From positions 233,526,359 to 233,590,358 of the forward strand of contig NC_057866.1 of assembly GCF_019393635.1 (NCBI RefSeq): a stretch of DNA of 64,000 nt. The letters are read 5' to 3'. How positions within the stretch are numbered: position 1 is the first letter of the stretch; every line of letters begins with the position of its first letter. The position numbers and the translations under genes are program-made. Positions 10,861-21,598 of the stretch are shown in pieces. The notes below the pieces were generated by a model that worked only from the letters and a program-made list of their open reading frames with translations, was not told the DNA's origin and ran no database searches. Source of the stretch: Dromiciops gliroides (lineage: Eukaryota; Chordata; Mammalia; Microbiotheria; Microbiotheriidae).

Positions 10861-10964
10861 GGTTAAACTAGTTTGTAAGAAGGGATTTCTTTTCTCTTTT
10901 ATATTGAAAAATATGGATAATTATCTAAAATACCAGGCAATAAGAATTGTTCCATTTACTATTT

Positions 10965-11122
10965 GTTTTGTTTTTTTTTCAGTTTTTTGCAGGGCAATGG
11001 GGGTTATGTGTGACCCAGGGTCACACAGCTAGTAAGGGTTAAGTGTCTGAGGCTGGATTTGAACTCAGGTCTTCCTGAATCCAGGGCCGGTGCTCTATCC
11101 ACTGCACCACTTAGCTGCCCCC
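10965..11122 (-). mobile_element. CORE-SINE (WSINE1-type)
   Basis: Antisense copy: poly(T)-rich left side, 'CAGGGCAATGGGGGTT', GACCCAGGGTCACACAGCTAG, GAACTCAGGTCTTCCTG, ending CACTTAGCTGCCCC. The 14-bp duplication TCCATTTACTATTT at 10951-10964 and 11123-11136 is exact, so this is a rather young insertion. Confidence 0.95.
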
Positions 11123-11349
11123 TCCATTTACTATTTAATTGTTTTCCCCCAGACCTATTGAGTCTCTACCCTTTATTGGTTCCTGAGGCAGGAGGTTTCT
11201 AGAACAGTCTAAAAATTCCATTAGCTATATGATCTTGGGTAATCAATTCACAGAATCACAAATCTGAGTGTTGGAAGAGGCATTAGCAGCCACATAGGCC
11301 AACACATACATGAAAGAAATCACCACCAATGGTTAGGAAATATTGTATT

Positions 11350-11502
11350 GGAGCAGCTAGATGGCACAGCGGATAAAGCACTGGCCTTGGATTCAGGAGG
11401 ACCTGAGTTCAAATGCGGCCTCAGACACTTGACACTTACTAGCTGTGGAACCCTGGGCAAGTCACTTAACCCTCATTGCCCTGCCCAAAAATTTCTTAAA
11501 AA
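11350..11502 (+). mobile_element. CORE-SINE (WSINE1-type)
   Basis: Near-complete copy from GGAGCAGCTAGATGGCACAG to CCCTCATTGCCCTGCCC with a short A-rich tail. The flanks AGGAAATATTGTATTG and AGGAAATATTTGATTG form an approximate target duplication. Confidence 0.9.
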
Positions 11503-11519
11503 AGGAAATATTTGATTGA

Positions 11520-12405
11520 GATCATTGGCTCCTTTGAAATTATCACTATTCTCCTACTTGTGCCCTTTCAGCCAAAAAGAACAAATTTAATCCCTCCACT
11601 ACTTGCCAGCCATTCTAAATACCTATATTCAGCTATCATGTGCTCCCTGAGTCTTTTATTCTCCAGGCTAAACATCAGCAGTTAGTTGAACTGATCTTCA
11701 TGTACTCAAAGACTCAAGGTTTTTACATCTTTTAAACTGTGGCACAAAGAACTGAATACTCCAGATGAGATTTGGTATGGCCATGACATGATGTCTGGGG
11801 TTTTTTTGGAAACCATGCTACTGTTAATGCAGCCCAAGATCATATTAGACTATTTGATGGCACCATGACATAGTTGACTAATATTAAGCATGCAAAAAAC
11901 TAACCCTCTCCCCCAATCTTTTTTTGTTTCAGAAAAAAAATGTATGCTTATCAATAATTCCCCAGTCTGGTATTGCAAAGTTGATTTCTTTTATTCAAGT
12001 GTAAACTTTACATTTATTATTTATAATTCTACCTTATTAGAAGCATCATAATTCTCTAGACTGTCAAGATCCTTTGGATACCTGACCCTGTCATCCAGTA
12101 TGTTAGCTATCCTTCCCAGATTTCTGTCATTGTCAAATTAGATAAATCTAACATCAATGCTGTTATCTAAGCTACTGCTAAAAACGTGGATAAGCAAAAG
12201 GCAAAGCAGAGATCCCTGTGACACTCTTAGTTGGAAACCTCCTTCCATGTATCCATTGATCTATTAACAACTACCCCTGGAATCCAACTATAGCTCCAGT
12301 TCTAACTCCATTTAATCATAATGTCATGTAATTCAATTTTCTCCACAGGAATAACATGAAACATTATATCAAAGGCTTCACTAAAATTTCAGTAAGTCTA
12401 TAAAT
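11520..12405 (-). mobile_element. Ancient L3/CR1 LINE, reverse transcriptase part
   Basis: Read on the minus strand it follows the mammalian L3 (CR1-clade) reverse transcriptase: a block resembling 'aggcatttgacaaagtctctcatg' near 12,370, one resembling 'atggatttggaactggctgaa' near 12,290, and 'gaggtttccaactaagagtgtcacagggatct' near 12,230. The region continues with 'TGTTAGCTATCC' and 'TGCAGCCCAAGATCA' (11,830), known L3 blocks. No open frame remains; a very old insertion predating marsupials. Confidence 0.75.
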
Positions 12406-12408
12406 AAA

Positions 12409-12806
12409 GCAGGCAACTGGGTGGCACAGTGCTGAAGTCAGAAAGCCTCATCTTCCTGAGTTCAAATCTAGCCTCATATACTTATTAGCTGTGTGATCCT
12501 GTGCAAATTACTTAACCTTGTTTCCTTAGTTCCTCATTTTTAAAATCAGCTGGAGGGGCAGCTAGGTGGTGCAGTGGATAAACCACCGGCCCTGGATTCA
12601 GGAGTACCTGAGTTCAAATCCGGACTCAGACACTTGATACTTACTAGCTGTGTGACCTTGAGCAAGTCACTTAACCCTCATTGCCCTGCAAAAAATAAAA
12701 AAATAAAAATATTTTAAAAATAAAATCAGCTGGAGAAGGAAATGGCAAACCACTCTAGTATCTTTGCCAAGATACTGGGTCACACAATGGAAATGACTGA
12801 ATAACA
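12409..12806 (+). mobile_element. MAR1-type SINE split by a younger SINE
   Basis: The outer element runs from GGCAACTGGGTGGCACAGTG to AATGACTGAATAACA. Its two halves meet at TAAAATCAGCTGGA, which appears on both sides of the inner SINE (12541-12554 and 12721-12734). The second half carries the usual AAGGAAATGGCAAACCACTC and ATCTTTGCCAAGA modules. Confidence 0.92.
12555..12720 (+). mobile_element. CORE-SINE (WSINE1-type) nested in a SINE
   Basis: Complete copy: GGGGCAGCTAGGTGGTGCAG head, ACCTGAGTTCAAATCCGGAC, 'CTTACTAGCTGTGTGACC', ending CATTGCCCTGC plus an AAAATAAAAA tail. The 14-bp target duplication is exact, so it inserted well after its host SINE. Confidence 0.95.
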
Positions 12807-13480
12807 AAAAATGCTTTAATTATATTAAGAAAAAATAGGTGGAACTAACTCTTTTAATTGATAACTGTCTTTCCCAGAACACTATTTCAGGAAAATCCTA
12901 GCCACATTTCACCTCACTCATTTTTCTCTGCTTACCTCCTCCCCAACTTTTTCACCAATTCCATTGCCAGTGAAAGCACACATACCCTTCTCTCCATCTC
13001 CCTCACTTTATGAAATAATTAAACATAATAAAATTAAGCTTTAAAATGTTACATAGGTGGAGTTACTCAAGAATTTTACTTAGAACTGCATAAATCAGGG
13101 TGTCTTGAGATTTACTGAATAGGTAAGAAAAAGCAAAGAAAAAAAAAGACTTTCATTTTATTAATGGGCTTCTCCATTCTAGTGGCTGCCTTGATCCTTG
13201 GATAACAGCTATACTATATTGCTAGGACTAAATGTTTTAAAATATTTTCTAACAGATGAAAACATACACAAGATTAAGTTCCCCTTGCTTAGACTTCACT
13301 AAGGCACTCTTCTATATAACAAGAAAAAAATGATCAGTCTATACAGCATTGATGGTGATTTGTGACTTTCTATTTCTTTCTTATAGAGTCATGCAGTGTC
13401 AGTGACCTTAATAAACTCTTCTGTCATTTCCCAAAATATAGCATCGTTCTTTGAATCTAATCAGCATACTGGAAGAAACA
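12807..13480. other. No gene seen
   Basis: Unassigned AT-rich DNA with an A-run near 13,139-13,147. No coding or repeat signal that I can name. Confidence 0.4.
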
Positions 13481-13485
13481 GGCCA

Positions 13486-14170
13486 ATGTGGTAAGATTAT
13501 TGGAATTTGGCAGACCAATTGGGATGAGTCACACCTGGTCTTCCCTGAGTGATGTGTGCTGCTAATGTCAGCAGGAGAAACCACTCTCCACAGGCAATTT
13601 TGAAGGACCTCCCCTTTTGGGGAGGAAGAGTAAATGCTTGCTGAGGGGAGCTCAGTCTCTTCCAGAGTTTCTTTCTTTCTGCTGCGTGGGAGCAGCATGA
13701 GCAGACAAGTCTTGGGGGCCCTGGCTGAAAAGCTGTTTTCCATTGAAGCTACAGACCCCAGGTGGTGAGTTAACATATGAGCCCTGCTCTTTTGAATTAG
13801 CTGAACTGGAAGCAAGTTTGGGGATTGTATAGACTTAGGTTAGAGTTAGGATGATTATCCGTATTTCTTTTTCCCTATTCCCTTGTCTTTGATTTTATTA
13901 ATTTCACCTTTGCTGTTTATTTCATTCCCATTAATAAAACCTGATTCATTTGTGGAAAAGAGGCTGTTAGGCTCTCTTTTCTTATTGGCCTGGGAGATAT
14001 ATCTAAAAAGTCAGTTCGGAGGGGAAGGAGCTTTGGACCTAGAGGTCCCTCATTATTTCTGGGTCCCCAATATTACAGTGAGCCACTCAATTAACTCTCC
14101 ATATATTAAATTTGGCCCTCACACCAAAGAGCCCAAAACTAACTCTCTATAATTTCCTTTAAAACCGGGG
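13486..14170 (+). mobile_element. LTR-like fragment, class unassigned
   Basis: Upstream part resembles a U3 region with GACCTCCCCTTTTGGGGAGG (a near-perfect inverted repeat at about 13,600-13,625). It is followed by a pyrimidine stretch, then CCATTAATAAAACCTGATTC (AATAAA signal near 13,935) and a long U5-like tail (AAGAGGCTGTTAGGCTCTC, TCTGGGTCCCCAATATTACAG). This arrangement is typical of betaretrovirus-like LTRs, but ends and target duplication were not found. Fossil. Confidence 0.45.
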
Positions 14171-14224
14171 TATAGCATCATTACAAACATAACTAGAAAC
14201 ACATAATATCTCCATTAAAAGATA

Positions 14225-14355
14225 ATATTTCATAAATCTCTGTGGCCCTGGCACACTTACCTTCTTTGAGTTTCCATTTGCTCATCTGTAAAATGAGGAG
14301 TTTGGTCTACTTGGTCTCTAAGATCCGTTCCAGTTCCCAAACTATGATCCTATGT
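14225..14355 (+). mobile_element. MIR/MIR3-type SINE, 3' part
   Basis: TTTCCATTTGCTCATCTGTAAAATGAGGAG, then TGGTCTCTAAGATCCGTTCCAG and ACTATGATCCTATG match the 3' half of the old marsupial MIR3-like SINE. The tRNA-like head is too worn to call. Confidence 0.7.
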
Positions 14356-14360
14356 TTTAA

Positions 14361-14365
<5 letters not shown>

Positions 14366-14411
<46 letters not shown>

Positions 14412-14515
14412 AAATATCACAGAAGTTGAAATAGCATTAGTAGTCTAGAAATATTTGTATATATGTATATGTGTGTATGTATGTATGTGTGTTTGTATAC
14501 ACACACACACATAAA
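14366..14515. repeat. (CA)n and (TGTA)n microsatellites
   Basis: A clean (CA)n of about 22 units occupies 14,366-14,410. A second tract at 14,455-14,513 mixes TATG, TGTG and CACA units. Confidence 0.95.
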
Positions 14516-14529
14516 AAAAAGGTTTCTCC

Positions 14530-15195
14530 CATTCTAATAGAATATTTTTTTTATTTGTGCTGTATTTCTTGCTCTCCTATACTTTGGACTTATTTATGTA
14601 TTTGAATCCTATGTAGTTAAAATGACCAAACTTGGCCTCTGCGAAGAAATGAGAAATGGACTTCTCTCCTTTTTAATGAATGGGGGACTCAATCTAGAAT
14701 ATTGCCAGACTACATGTTGTTTAATTTGGCTGTACTTTTTTTTTTCTTTCCTTTGTATTCTTTGTTACAAAGGACATCTTACTGAGTAAGGGAGTGGGGT
14801 ACCTTGAGACAAGGTGGAGTAAAATAAATGAATAAGACTTTAAAATAAGTTTAAAAAACAGAAAGAGAGTGAGAGGCAGGGAATGGGGAGGGAGGAAGTA
14901 ACTTAGGAAGCAATGGAGGGAGGGAAGGAGGAAGAGACAGAGACAAAGAGTCAGTGAGTACATTGACCCTGGAATCATAGGACCTGGACTCAAATCTTTC
15001 CTCTGACACTTGCTATCTATGCCAATTTAAGCAACTTAAATTTCCTGGGATTTAGCTTCATTATATGTAGAACCCATAAATCTTATAGTACTAGAAAACA
15101 ACAATTTGAAATGCTGTCTAGGAAACATTTCAAGAACAAAAAAAGAGAGGAATTATTCATACTACAAGGCTAACCAATTGTTAAATGTAGGTTCA
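14530..15195. other. No gene seen; purine-rich tract
   Basis: 14,860-14,950 is a purine-rich GAGGGA/GGAGG stretch without a clear repeat unit. T-run at about 14,737-14,745. No recognisable genes or families. Confidence 0.4.
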
Positions 15196-15199
15196 AAAA

Positions 15200-15435
15200 T
15201 TGGCAGCTAGGTGGCACAATGGATAGAATGTGAGGACTAGAGTCAGGAAAACCTGAGTTTGTCTGTCCTCAGATCTTTACTTGTTGTGTGACCCTGATCA
15301 AATCACTTAATCTCTGCTTCAATGTCTATAACTGTCATATGGGAATAATAATAATAATAATAAACAATAGCACCTACCTCCTAGGGCTATTGTGAGAATC
15401 AAACAAGATAATATTTGTAAAGCACTGATAAAACA
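15200..15435 (+). mobile_element. MIR-type marsupial SINE, long form
   Basis: Head GGCAGCTAGGTGGCACAATG, middle 'TGTGTGACCCTGATCAAATC', an (AAT)n expansion at 15,345-15,363, then AGCACCTACCTCCTAGGGCT and AACAAGATAATATTTGTAAAGCACTG. This is the SINE form that ends in the 'gataatatttgtaaagcgctt' module instead of the MAR1 tail. Confidence 0.85.
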
Positions 15436-15665
15436 TTACTACAATGCTCCCAAGAGAATATAAAAATGCAAATGGTTCACCAATAAGGACAACCAGCCAA
15501 GAGATGAATGACTAAGTGAATCAAATGACAAATAAAAGAATTTGGCAAAAAATAAAAACCCATCCTTTAGATAGTAAGCCAAGAAGAGTTTGCAGAACTG
15601 CAGAATCAAAGCCAACAAAAACAAGCAACACTTTCAGGATGATTTGAACACAAACTTCTACTCTA
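15436..15665. other. No gene seen
   Basis: Short unassigned interval between an old SINE and an L2-type repeat. Confidence 0.35.
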
Positions 15666-16460
15666 TGTACATGTTAACACAAAGTTCATTCAAAAAGCAT
15701 TGTTTACATGCTTACCGTGTTCTAGGAACTGTGCTAATTTCTAGGCATCTAAAGAAAGGCAAAAATAGTTTCTGTCTCAAGAGGTGCATATTTTAATGGA
15801 TAAACATAAAACATAAATAGACAGTATAGGGAAGGGAATCTCAGAAGGGAAGCCATTAGCAGCTAGAACTAAAAGGTCTCCTCCAGAGGGTGGGATTTGT
15901 TTGTTGTTCCTGTTTAGCCTGCATTCTCAAAGAGGACCAATGACATTAGGTGGGTGATGTCTTGAGTTACATGTGAATTGGATTTGAGTGAGGCAGAGCT
16001 GTGAAAAGTCAACAGCCTCACTGTCTCCTCCAGAATCATTGGAGTCCAATGGCTAGACACCAGGATGATCATGCATGGCCCCTGATGGCCTTTTTAAGCT
16101 AAGATATTCCAGGTCTCAGTTTGTCAGAGACAACACATAACTAATAAAAGAAGCCAGTGGAGCTAAGAGGTAGAAATAAGGAGGGAGAACATGTCAGGTA
16201 TGAATGCTAGCCCAAGGAGAGACACAGGGATTATAGATGGAGAGTCCTGTGGAAGGAACAGTTTGATCATAGAGTTCATGGAGGAGAATCAAGTGTAAAA
16301 AGACTGGCAAGGTAGGAAGGAGATTGATTGTGAAGAGCATTAAATGGTGAACTGAAGACTTTATATTTGACACTGGAGCCAATAGGGAGCTGCCTCAGTT
16401 TCTTAAGTAGGAAGTGACACAGGCAGACCTGTGCTTTAAACTTTAGGAAGTTTATGGTTT
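15666..16460 (+). mobile_element. Ancient L2-type repeat with a SINE inside
   Basis: Left part: 'CATTGTTTACATGCTTACCGTG', 'GGAACTGTGCTAATTTCTAGG', AAGAAAGGCAAAAATAG, then GAAGGGAAGCCATTAGCAGC. Right part: 'GGAGAGACACAGGGATTATAGATGG', TGGCAAGGTAGGAAGGAG, GGAGCCAATAGGGAGCTGCC, 'CAGGCAGACCTGTGCTTTA'. Both halves belong to one long old repeat common in marsupials, split by the SINE at about 15,895-16,138. Confidence 0.6.
15895..16138 (+). mobile_element. SINE of the 'GAGGACCAATGACATNAGG' family
   Basis: Carries TCTCAAAGAGGACCAATGAC, GTGAATTGGATTTGAGTGAG, 'AGTCAACAGCCTCACTGTC', and GGTCTCAGTTTGTC. Two more copies occur at 40.87 and 62.2 kb. It resembles a marsupial SINE family whose exact name I am not certain of. 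Confidence 0.75.
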
Positions 16461-16599
16461 GCCATCAGGGGTTACAATAACTGCTGGCAATAAGATTTTC
16501 AATACCTAGTTTAACCCTCAAAGCACATTTTTGCTTGCTTATGTCACCTGGAATTATGTTCATAGAAGGTGAGTAGTACAGACACACAGGAATACATAT

Positions 16600-16815
16600 A
16601 TGTACACACATCGTGGATCTAAGGATGGAAGAGACCTCACATACCATCTAATACAATACCTCATTTTACAAAGGAAGAAAATAATCTCTCCTTCTTACCA
16701 CCCTCCCCAGGAAAATGTCTTGTCCAAGGTCAAGACATTGGAGGTGAGATTAGAATCCATATCCTCTGAATAATCCAGAGTCAATGCTCCTTCCCCTGCC
16801 CCACACTGCCTCCTG
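16600..16815 (-). mobile_element. MIR-type SINE remnant
   Basis: GGATGGAAGAGACCTCACATACC precedes 'CTCATTTTACAAAGGAAG', 'CTTGTCCAAGGTCAAGACATTG' and 'CACTGCCTCCTG': the antisense order of an old MIR-type SINE. Diverged. Confidence 0.6.
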
Positions 16816-17734
16816 AAACTTCTTGTAATCATGCCAGAAAACCCATTGGGATACTACTCTTCCTTCTTCTTTGTGGATTGCCTATTTCTACTCATATACT
16901 TAAGTCAACTGAAACAGTTGTATGTTATTCTCACTTGTCTCCACTGAAACTACTTCCAAAAATGCTGGATTTCTTTTTTTTTAAATCTTTACCCACTCAT
17001 CCCTCCAAGATAAAATATAAGGGACAACAAAAAGGGTCAGTAATCAGATGACACATACTTCTTTCTCTTATTGTGAAGAAAAAAATGTCTCTCATATCTT
17101 GGGAAGAGATTCTATGTGCACTGCTTGTGGCTTGGATATTAATTATACATTCACTGTGTGCTGTAGCTGCAGATTCAATGGTGCTCTGCTGATATGAAAC
17201 ACTTGGGGATATACTCTGTTAATTTCGTAATATCATGGCTATAAGTAATACTTCCCTCGAAGCTGGTAGGTTGATCTAAGGATTCTGTCTAAATAGAACT
17301 AGAAGAAATAACTTCTGAAGATATTTGAACTAATCAAGAGACTCATGACCTCTGATGCCCAAAAAAGATGGCACACTGCAAATTCAGGACAGGGCTAGTT
17401 CATAGATACTTGGAAGTGGGATTCATCTTAGGCTAATAAAGTCAGTACTCCTTACTTGATTAGGGCATAGAGAGAGGGGTCTTGTATTCTTGAATTCAAT
17501 AATATAATGTTTGGATTCTGTAAACTAATCCCCTGGTGATAACTCCATCCCGAAGCCAACTTAGTGATTGGCAAGACCTTTCCAGGACTCACCATATTGT
17601 GAAAAAAGCACTCTTCTGGCTCACCTTTGGCTAGGTCCAACTCCATACCAGTTGTCTAGCCTCCATTACAGTAGTCTTTTTCCTTTTCCTCCTACTCTTC
17701 TTTTTACCCCACCCCTTCCCTTGATATTTTGTAT
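16816..17734. other. No gene seen
   Basis: Unassigned DNA; short open frames only. The pyrimidine-rich stretch at 17,676-17,725 gives a chance frame. Confidence 0.4.
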
Positions 17735-17845
17735 TACTGTTAGGATGTAAGCTCCTGAAGAGTGTCGAATAACTTATTTTTTTGGTTTTTGCCTCACCAG
17801 AGCTTGGCACAGTACCTAGTAAGCAGTTAATAAATGCCCAATCTA
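17735..17845 (+). mobile_element. L2/MIR-type 3' tail
   Basis: AGGATGTAAGCTCCTGAAGAG, GAGCTTGGCACAGTACCTAG and AGTTAATAAATGCC follow the consensus of the ancient 'gtaagctccttgagggcaggga ... agtgcctggcacatagtaggcacttaataaatg' tail. Confidence 0.65.
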
Positions 17846-17894
17846 ATCTATCTGTCTGTCTACCTACCTACCCACCCCTACAGGATCAAGGATT

Positions 17895-18010
17895 TAAAGC
17901 TAAAAGGGAATGTAGAAATTATCTAGTTTATCTAATGGGGAAACTGTGGTCCAATGAGGTTCATTGACCTAAGCAAACTCACACAGGCAATGCAATGATA
18001 GAACTAAAAT
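17895..18010 (-). mobile_element. Old MIR-type SINE remnant
   Basis: 'AAAAGGGAATGTAGAAATTATCTAG', 'GGGGAAACTGTGGTCCAATGAGG' and 'ACCTAAGCAAACTCACACAGG' match the same diverged module as 16.6 kb. Weak but collinear. Confidence 0.5.
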
Positions 18011-18021
18011 GTGTTTGTGTA

Positions 18022-18046
18022 TACACACATACATACATATATATAT

Positions 18047-18115
<69 letters not shown>
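18022..18115. repeat. (AT)n microsatellite
   Basis: Starts as ACATACATACATATAT and becomes an almost pure (AT)n of about 40 bp or more ending at 18,113, then a short GA-rich run. Self-complementary, so it can extrude as a hairpin. Confidence 0.95.
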
Positions 18116-18116
<1 letters not shown>

Positions 18117-18725
18117 AGAAAGAAAGAGACAGAGACAGAGAGATCCTTTCCCTAGTAGCTAGTAAGCAAAGTTATAAAAACTCAATTCTGTAAGTTAAGG
18201 TATTCAAAGGAGAAAAACAAAATGAAATATGTTACCGTGACAGTGACCAAATCTAGATGCACAGTATTCAGACAGAGACCATGAGAAACATCTGAACTAG
18301 GGAAGAGGTTTTGGTCCCTATCCTCTTTCCTTATATGCAAATTGGCAGAGTATTTCCTCAAAATGAGCAGCCTGATGGCAGATGATCTCTCCCACTCTAC
18401 TGTAGCCTGAGCTGAGTGACTTTTGCCAGGTCTCCCTCCCCTGCCATGCAAACCCAGCTGCTACTTGGCACAAGTATACTAAGTTTTATTGGAAGGATAC
18501 CCGGACAAGTTACAGATTCCAATGGCAGAAAGCCTTGATGCCACTCACTGCCTACACCGTGAGTATTTTTATGTTTATAAGAAGAGACATACTGACATAT
18601 TGGCAAAGAATTGCAAAAAGCTTTGGGACTTTCATTTGATGAACTATATTTCCTTTCACCTTCATATATAAAGTACTAAGCTTGGGGCACTCCTTTAGCA
18701 AAGGTATTTATGAAGTTAGAGCACA
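18116..18725. other. No gene seen
   Basis: Nothing recognised. Open frames of 60-89 codons overlap on both strands without family resemblance. Confidence 0.4.
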
Positions 18726-18729
18726 AGAA

Positions 18730-19080
18730 TAAGAATCTCTTCTTTGCTAGTTACTACCTGCATGGACTAAGACAAGTCACCTAAATTTTTAAACCTCAGT
18801 TACCTCATCCATAATATTAGATATTAGACTAGATGACCTTACAAGTTCAGGCCTGACTGGAATGTTGGATTGGAGGCAGTGTAGTCCAGGGGAGGGATCA
18901 CTGGACCTTTATTAAAAAGAACTGAGTTCAAATCATGGCTTTGATGCTTATGACTTGTGTGACCTTGGAAAAATCACTCAAACCCACATAGAGCTCTGTT
19001 TCATCACTTATAAAATAAGGAGGTTGCATTAGATGATGTCTTAAAATTCTGGACTTGTAATTCTATGATATAATCAATAA
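18730..19080 (+). mobile_element. Two old MIR3-like SINEs in tandem
   Basis: First copy 18,730-18,850: GACTAAGACAAGTCACCTAA ... GACTAGATGACCTTACAAG. Second copy 18,865-19,080: GGATTGGAGGCAGTGTAGTC, 'GAGTTCAAATCATGGC', 'GTGTGACCTTGGAAAAATCAC', GCATTAGATGATGTC, ending TTCTATGATATAAT. Same orientation; both diverged. Confidence 0.7.
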
Positions 19081-19975
19081 ATTTATAAGGAAATCCTATT
19101 TCTAAAAGCCTTCGTATGAAATTCTAAAGAGGCATTAATAAAGGAGAGAAACAGATGAATAAGAGAAGAAAATGTTCCAAAGGAGAATAAACCCCAACTT
19201 TAAGAATGACTGATGAATTGTATGAGACCAATGTAAGTTGTTTACTGGGTAAACTTGATACCTGAGGCTGGAGCAACTGAAATCCTTCTCAAAGCCAAAG
19301 GCACTTGTAAATATCAGAGAACTAAAGTTCTCTCTGCCCTTACTTTGTAGTACACTACTCCAGTGGGTTTTCTGATGTAGTAGGAATGAAATAGGGACTT
19401 TGAGCCCCTTTAATTGGTACGTTTTGGCCGCTGACCCTCCTCCCTCCATTCTTGGTGACAGATTTGCCCAGGAAGAGCCCTGCTAGCTTTCCACGAACAA
19501 GGTTTGTACAGAATAAAGCCACTGTGTAAGCTATAGCCTCGGTGTTAATCACTGTTCTTCCTCTCAGATGAACCCAAGAGAACTCACACCCTGCCACAAC
19601 TCCCTGTTCCCTTCAGGCCTTTTGACACAGCCATCAGGAAACTGTCACATTTCTAATATTGATGGTCATTCCCTGCCTTTATTTTCTGAGAGAAATTTGC
19701 CTCCCATCTTCAGCTGCTGCTCCTTTTCAGTACCAAATCAGAAGATAGTGATGCTTTATTGCTCATTATGTGATATCTCTCACACTCAGAGTGTTTCAAT
19801 ATAATTTTCAGTCCCTTCTAGACTCCAAACCTGCAACATTGATATGATAGTTTATGATGTCATAATGAACACTTTTATTACACTCCTATTAATCAATCAG
19901 TGATTTACAGAATGTCAAAATGATGTAGTCCCAAACCACTGAATTATAAATATTTATACAACCCTTCTCCGTGCA
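19081..19975. other. No gene seen; possible LTR piece
   Basis: At 19,440-19,640 the string GTACAGAATAAAGCCACTGTG followed by a short CT-rich tail resembles the poly(A) signal and U5 of an LTR, but no other LTR hallmark supports it. The remainder is unassigned. Confidence 0.3.
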
Positions 19976-19980
19976 GAAAC

Positions 19981-20105
19981 ATCCTGGAATAGTGTAGAGA
20001 GTGTGCTTTAAATCCAGGAAGTCCTGGATTCAAGTCCTACCTCTGACCTGTACTGGCTGTGTGACCCTAAGCAAGTCACTTAATCTTTCACTGTCCTAGG
20101 TAGCT
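19981..20105 (+). mobile_element. MIR-type SINE, 5' half
   Basis: AATAGTGTAGAGAGTGTGC, 'CAGGAAGTCCTGGATTCAAGTCC', 'GGCTGTGTGACCCTAAGCAAG' and TCACTTAATC give the tRNA-like head and body of a diverged SINE. Confidence 0.7.
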
Positions 20106-20718
20106 TCTGTATAAGGGTCTTTGACTTTTTAAGTCTTGGACACCTTTGGCATAATGGTGAAGCCTATGGACCCCTTCTCAGACTAATGTTTTTAAAGGCC
20201 AAAAACACAAAGGATAACAAAAGCAAATGATTATGTTAAAATACAATTATCTTTTTTTTCTTTTTTTAGGCCTCTGGTTAACAAGCCCTAATATGAATCT
20301 GAATACAAGTTACAGAGAATTTGCTGACCTACATTAGTAAAGAGAATCCTTCATCTGGAATTCAAAACCAGTGAAATCACAAGGCCAATGCCTATCCCCC
20401 TGCGTAGGCCCATTACATCTGACAGTTTATCTTCCATCTTTATGCTATTGCACAGGCTACTTTTCCATGCCTCTGATGCATTCTCTTACTTCCTCCTTTT
20501 ATAATACCTAGTCACAAGCCAAGATAGGAGGAAAGGCAGTGACTTGTCTGAGCTCTCCTCAAGATCCCTCCAAATGCCTTCAAAAAATGCCATAAGACAA
20601 TTTCTAGAGCAGCAGAACCCACAAAAGGACAGAGTGAAATACTTTTCCAGCCACAGATAACTTAGAAGTTTGGCATTCGATCCTGGCTTGGCTCTCCCTC
20701 TTAAGAAAGCATAGGTCT
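20106..20718. other. No gene seen
   Basis: T-run interrupted at about 20,252-20,268. The left part (20,110-20,260, AGTCTTGGACACCTTTGGC...ATGGTGAAGCCTATGGACCCC) resembles a common marsupial repeat I cannot name. No genes. Confidence 0.35.
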
Positions 20719-20892
20719 TGGGGCAGCTAGGTGGCACAGTGGATAAAGCACTGGCCCTGGATTCAGGAGGACCTGTGTTCACATCTGGCCTTAGACACTT
20801 GACACATACTAGCTGTGTGACCTTGGGCAAGTCACTTAACCCTCATTGCCTGCCCCTCCCCCCCAATTTGTTTTTAATTTTAACAAAAGACA
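20719..20892 (+). mobile_element. CORE-SINE (WSINE1-type)
   Basis: Head TGGGGCAGCTAGGTGGCACAG, body 'GGATTCAGGAGGACCTGTG', 'CTAGCTGTGTGACCTTGGGC', tail rich in T/A after a C-run. Exact 10-bp duplication GCATAGGTCT at 20709-20718 and 20893-20902. Confidence 0.93.
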
Positions 20893-20988
20893 GCATAGGT
20901 CTGATGGCCTGAGACCATGAGAAGTTATGGAGAAATGAGGTCAATCCTTTACTGGTATCTAAAATATTAATTAATAATAAATGCTTAT

Positions 20989-21144
20989 GGGGCAGCTAGG
21001 TGGTGCAGTGGATAGAGCACCGGCCCTGAAATCAGGAGTACCTGAGTTCAAATCCGACCTCAGACACTTAACCCTTACTAGCTGTGTGACCCTGGGCAAG
21101 TCACTTAACCCTAATTGCCTCACTTAAATAATAATAATAATAAT
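20989..21144 (+). mobile_element. CORE-SINE (WSINE1-type)
   Basis: Complete copy starting GGGGCAGCTAGGTGGTGCAG and ending CTAATTGCCTCACTTAAATA with an (AAT)n tail. Exact 16-bp duplication AATAATAAATGCTTAT at 20973-20988 and 21145-21160. It uses the 'gcctcact' end, a different subtype from the copy at 20.7 kb ('attgcctgccc'). Confidence 0.95.
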
Positions 21145-21198
21145 AATAATAAATGCTTATTGCCAAAACACAGGTAGTTTAGTTAAATTTTTTAAAAA

Positions 21199-21200
<2 letters not shown>

Positions 21201-21254
<54 letters not shown>
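21201..21254. repeat. (TC)n microsatellite
   Basis: About 27 uninterrupted TC units, followed directly by an old L2-type tail (AAGTTCTTTGAGGGCACAG, 21,255-21,350). Confidence 0.95.
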
Positions 21255-21260
<6 letters not shown>

Positions 21261-21350
21261 TTTGAGGGCACAGACACTTATTTTTGTATTTGTATATCCA
21301 GATCCTTAGAAAGTACCTGGTGTATAGTACAGGCCCAAAGTCATGATGTT

Positions 21351-21594
21351 TTAATAACTTTTGTGAAAATAATTTTTCCTTTGTTTTTTTGCCATTTACG
21401 AGATTTTATTTTTCACATCTAATATAAATTCATTCCCTACATATACTGCATATGATATGGTATTGTAAATTAAAAACAAAAAAAAGGAGTTATTAAACAT
21501 TTTAAACCCCTTAGTGACTTTTGGACCACCCTATAGATGCTCAATAGCTGCTTATTTACTGATGATTAGCACCTTTTTTTCATTATTTACTTTG
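21351..21594. other. Short unassigned flank of the solo LTR
   Basis: AT-rich DNA with no call; it contains TTTTGGACCACCCTATAGATGC and an A-run at about 21,478-21,486. Confidence 0.3.
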
Positions 21595-21598
21595 GCCC

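Noticed and set aside
10845-10885. Possible retroviral primer-binding site (TTTGGCAACTAGGG) after the LTR-like piece
   Set aside because: Too short and unspecific; no internal retroviral sequence follows, and a SINE begins 80 bases on.
18011-18193. Tyr/Ile-rich small protein
   Set aside because: Pure translation of (AT)n; likewise the Tyr/Thr/His/Cys frames near 3.4, 28.8, 38.8, 43.1, 47.2, 59.6 and 61.7 kb.
20719-20892. tRNA gene
   Set aside because: Box A/B-like sequence here and in other SINEs comes from the tRNA-derived SINE head; no cloverleaf with an intact acceptor stem was seen.
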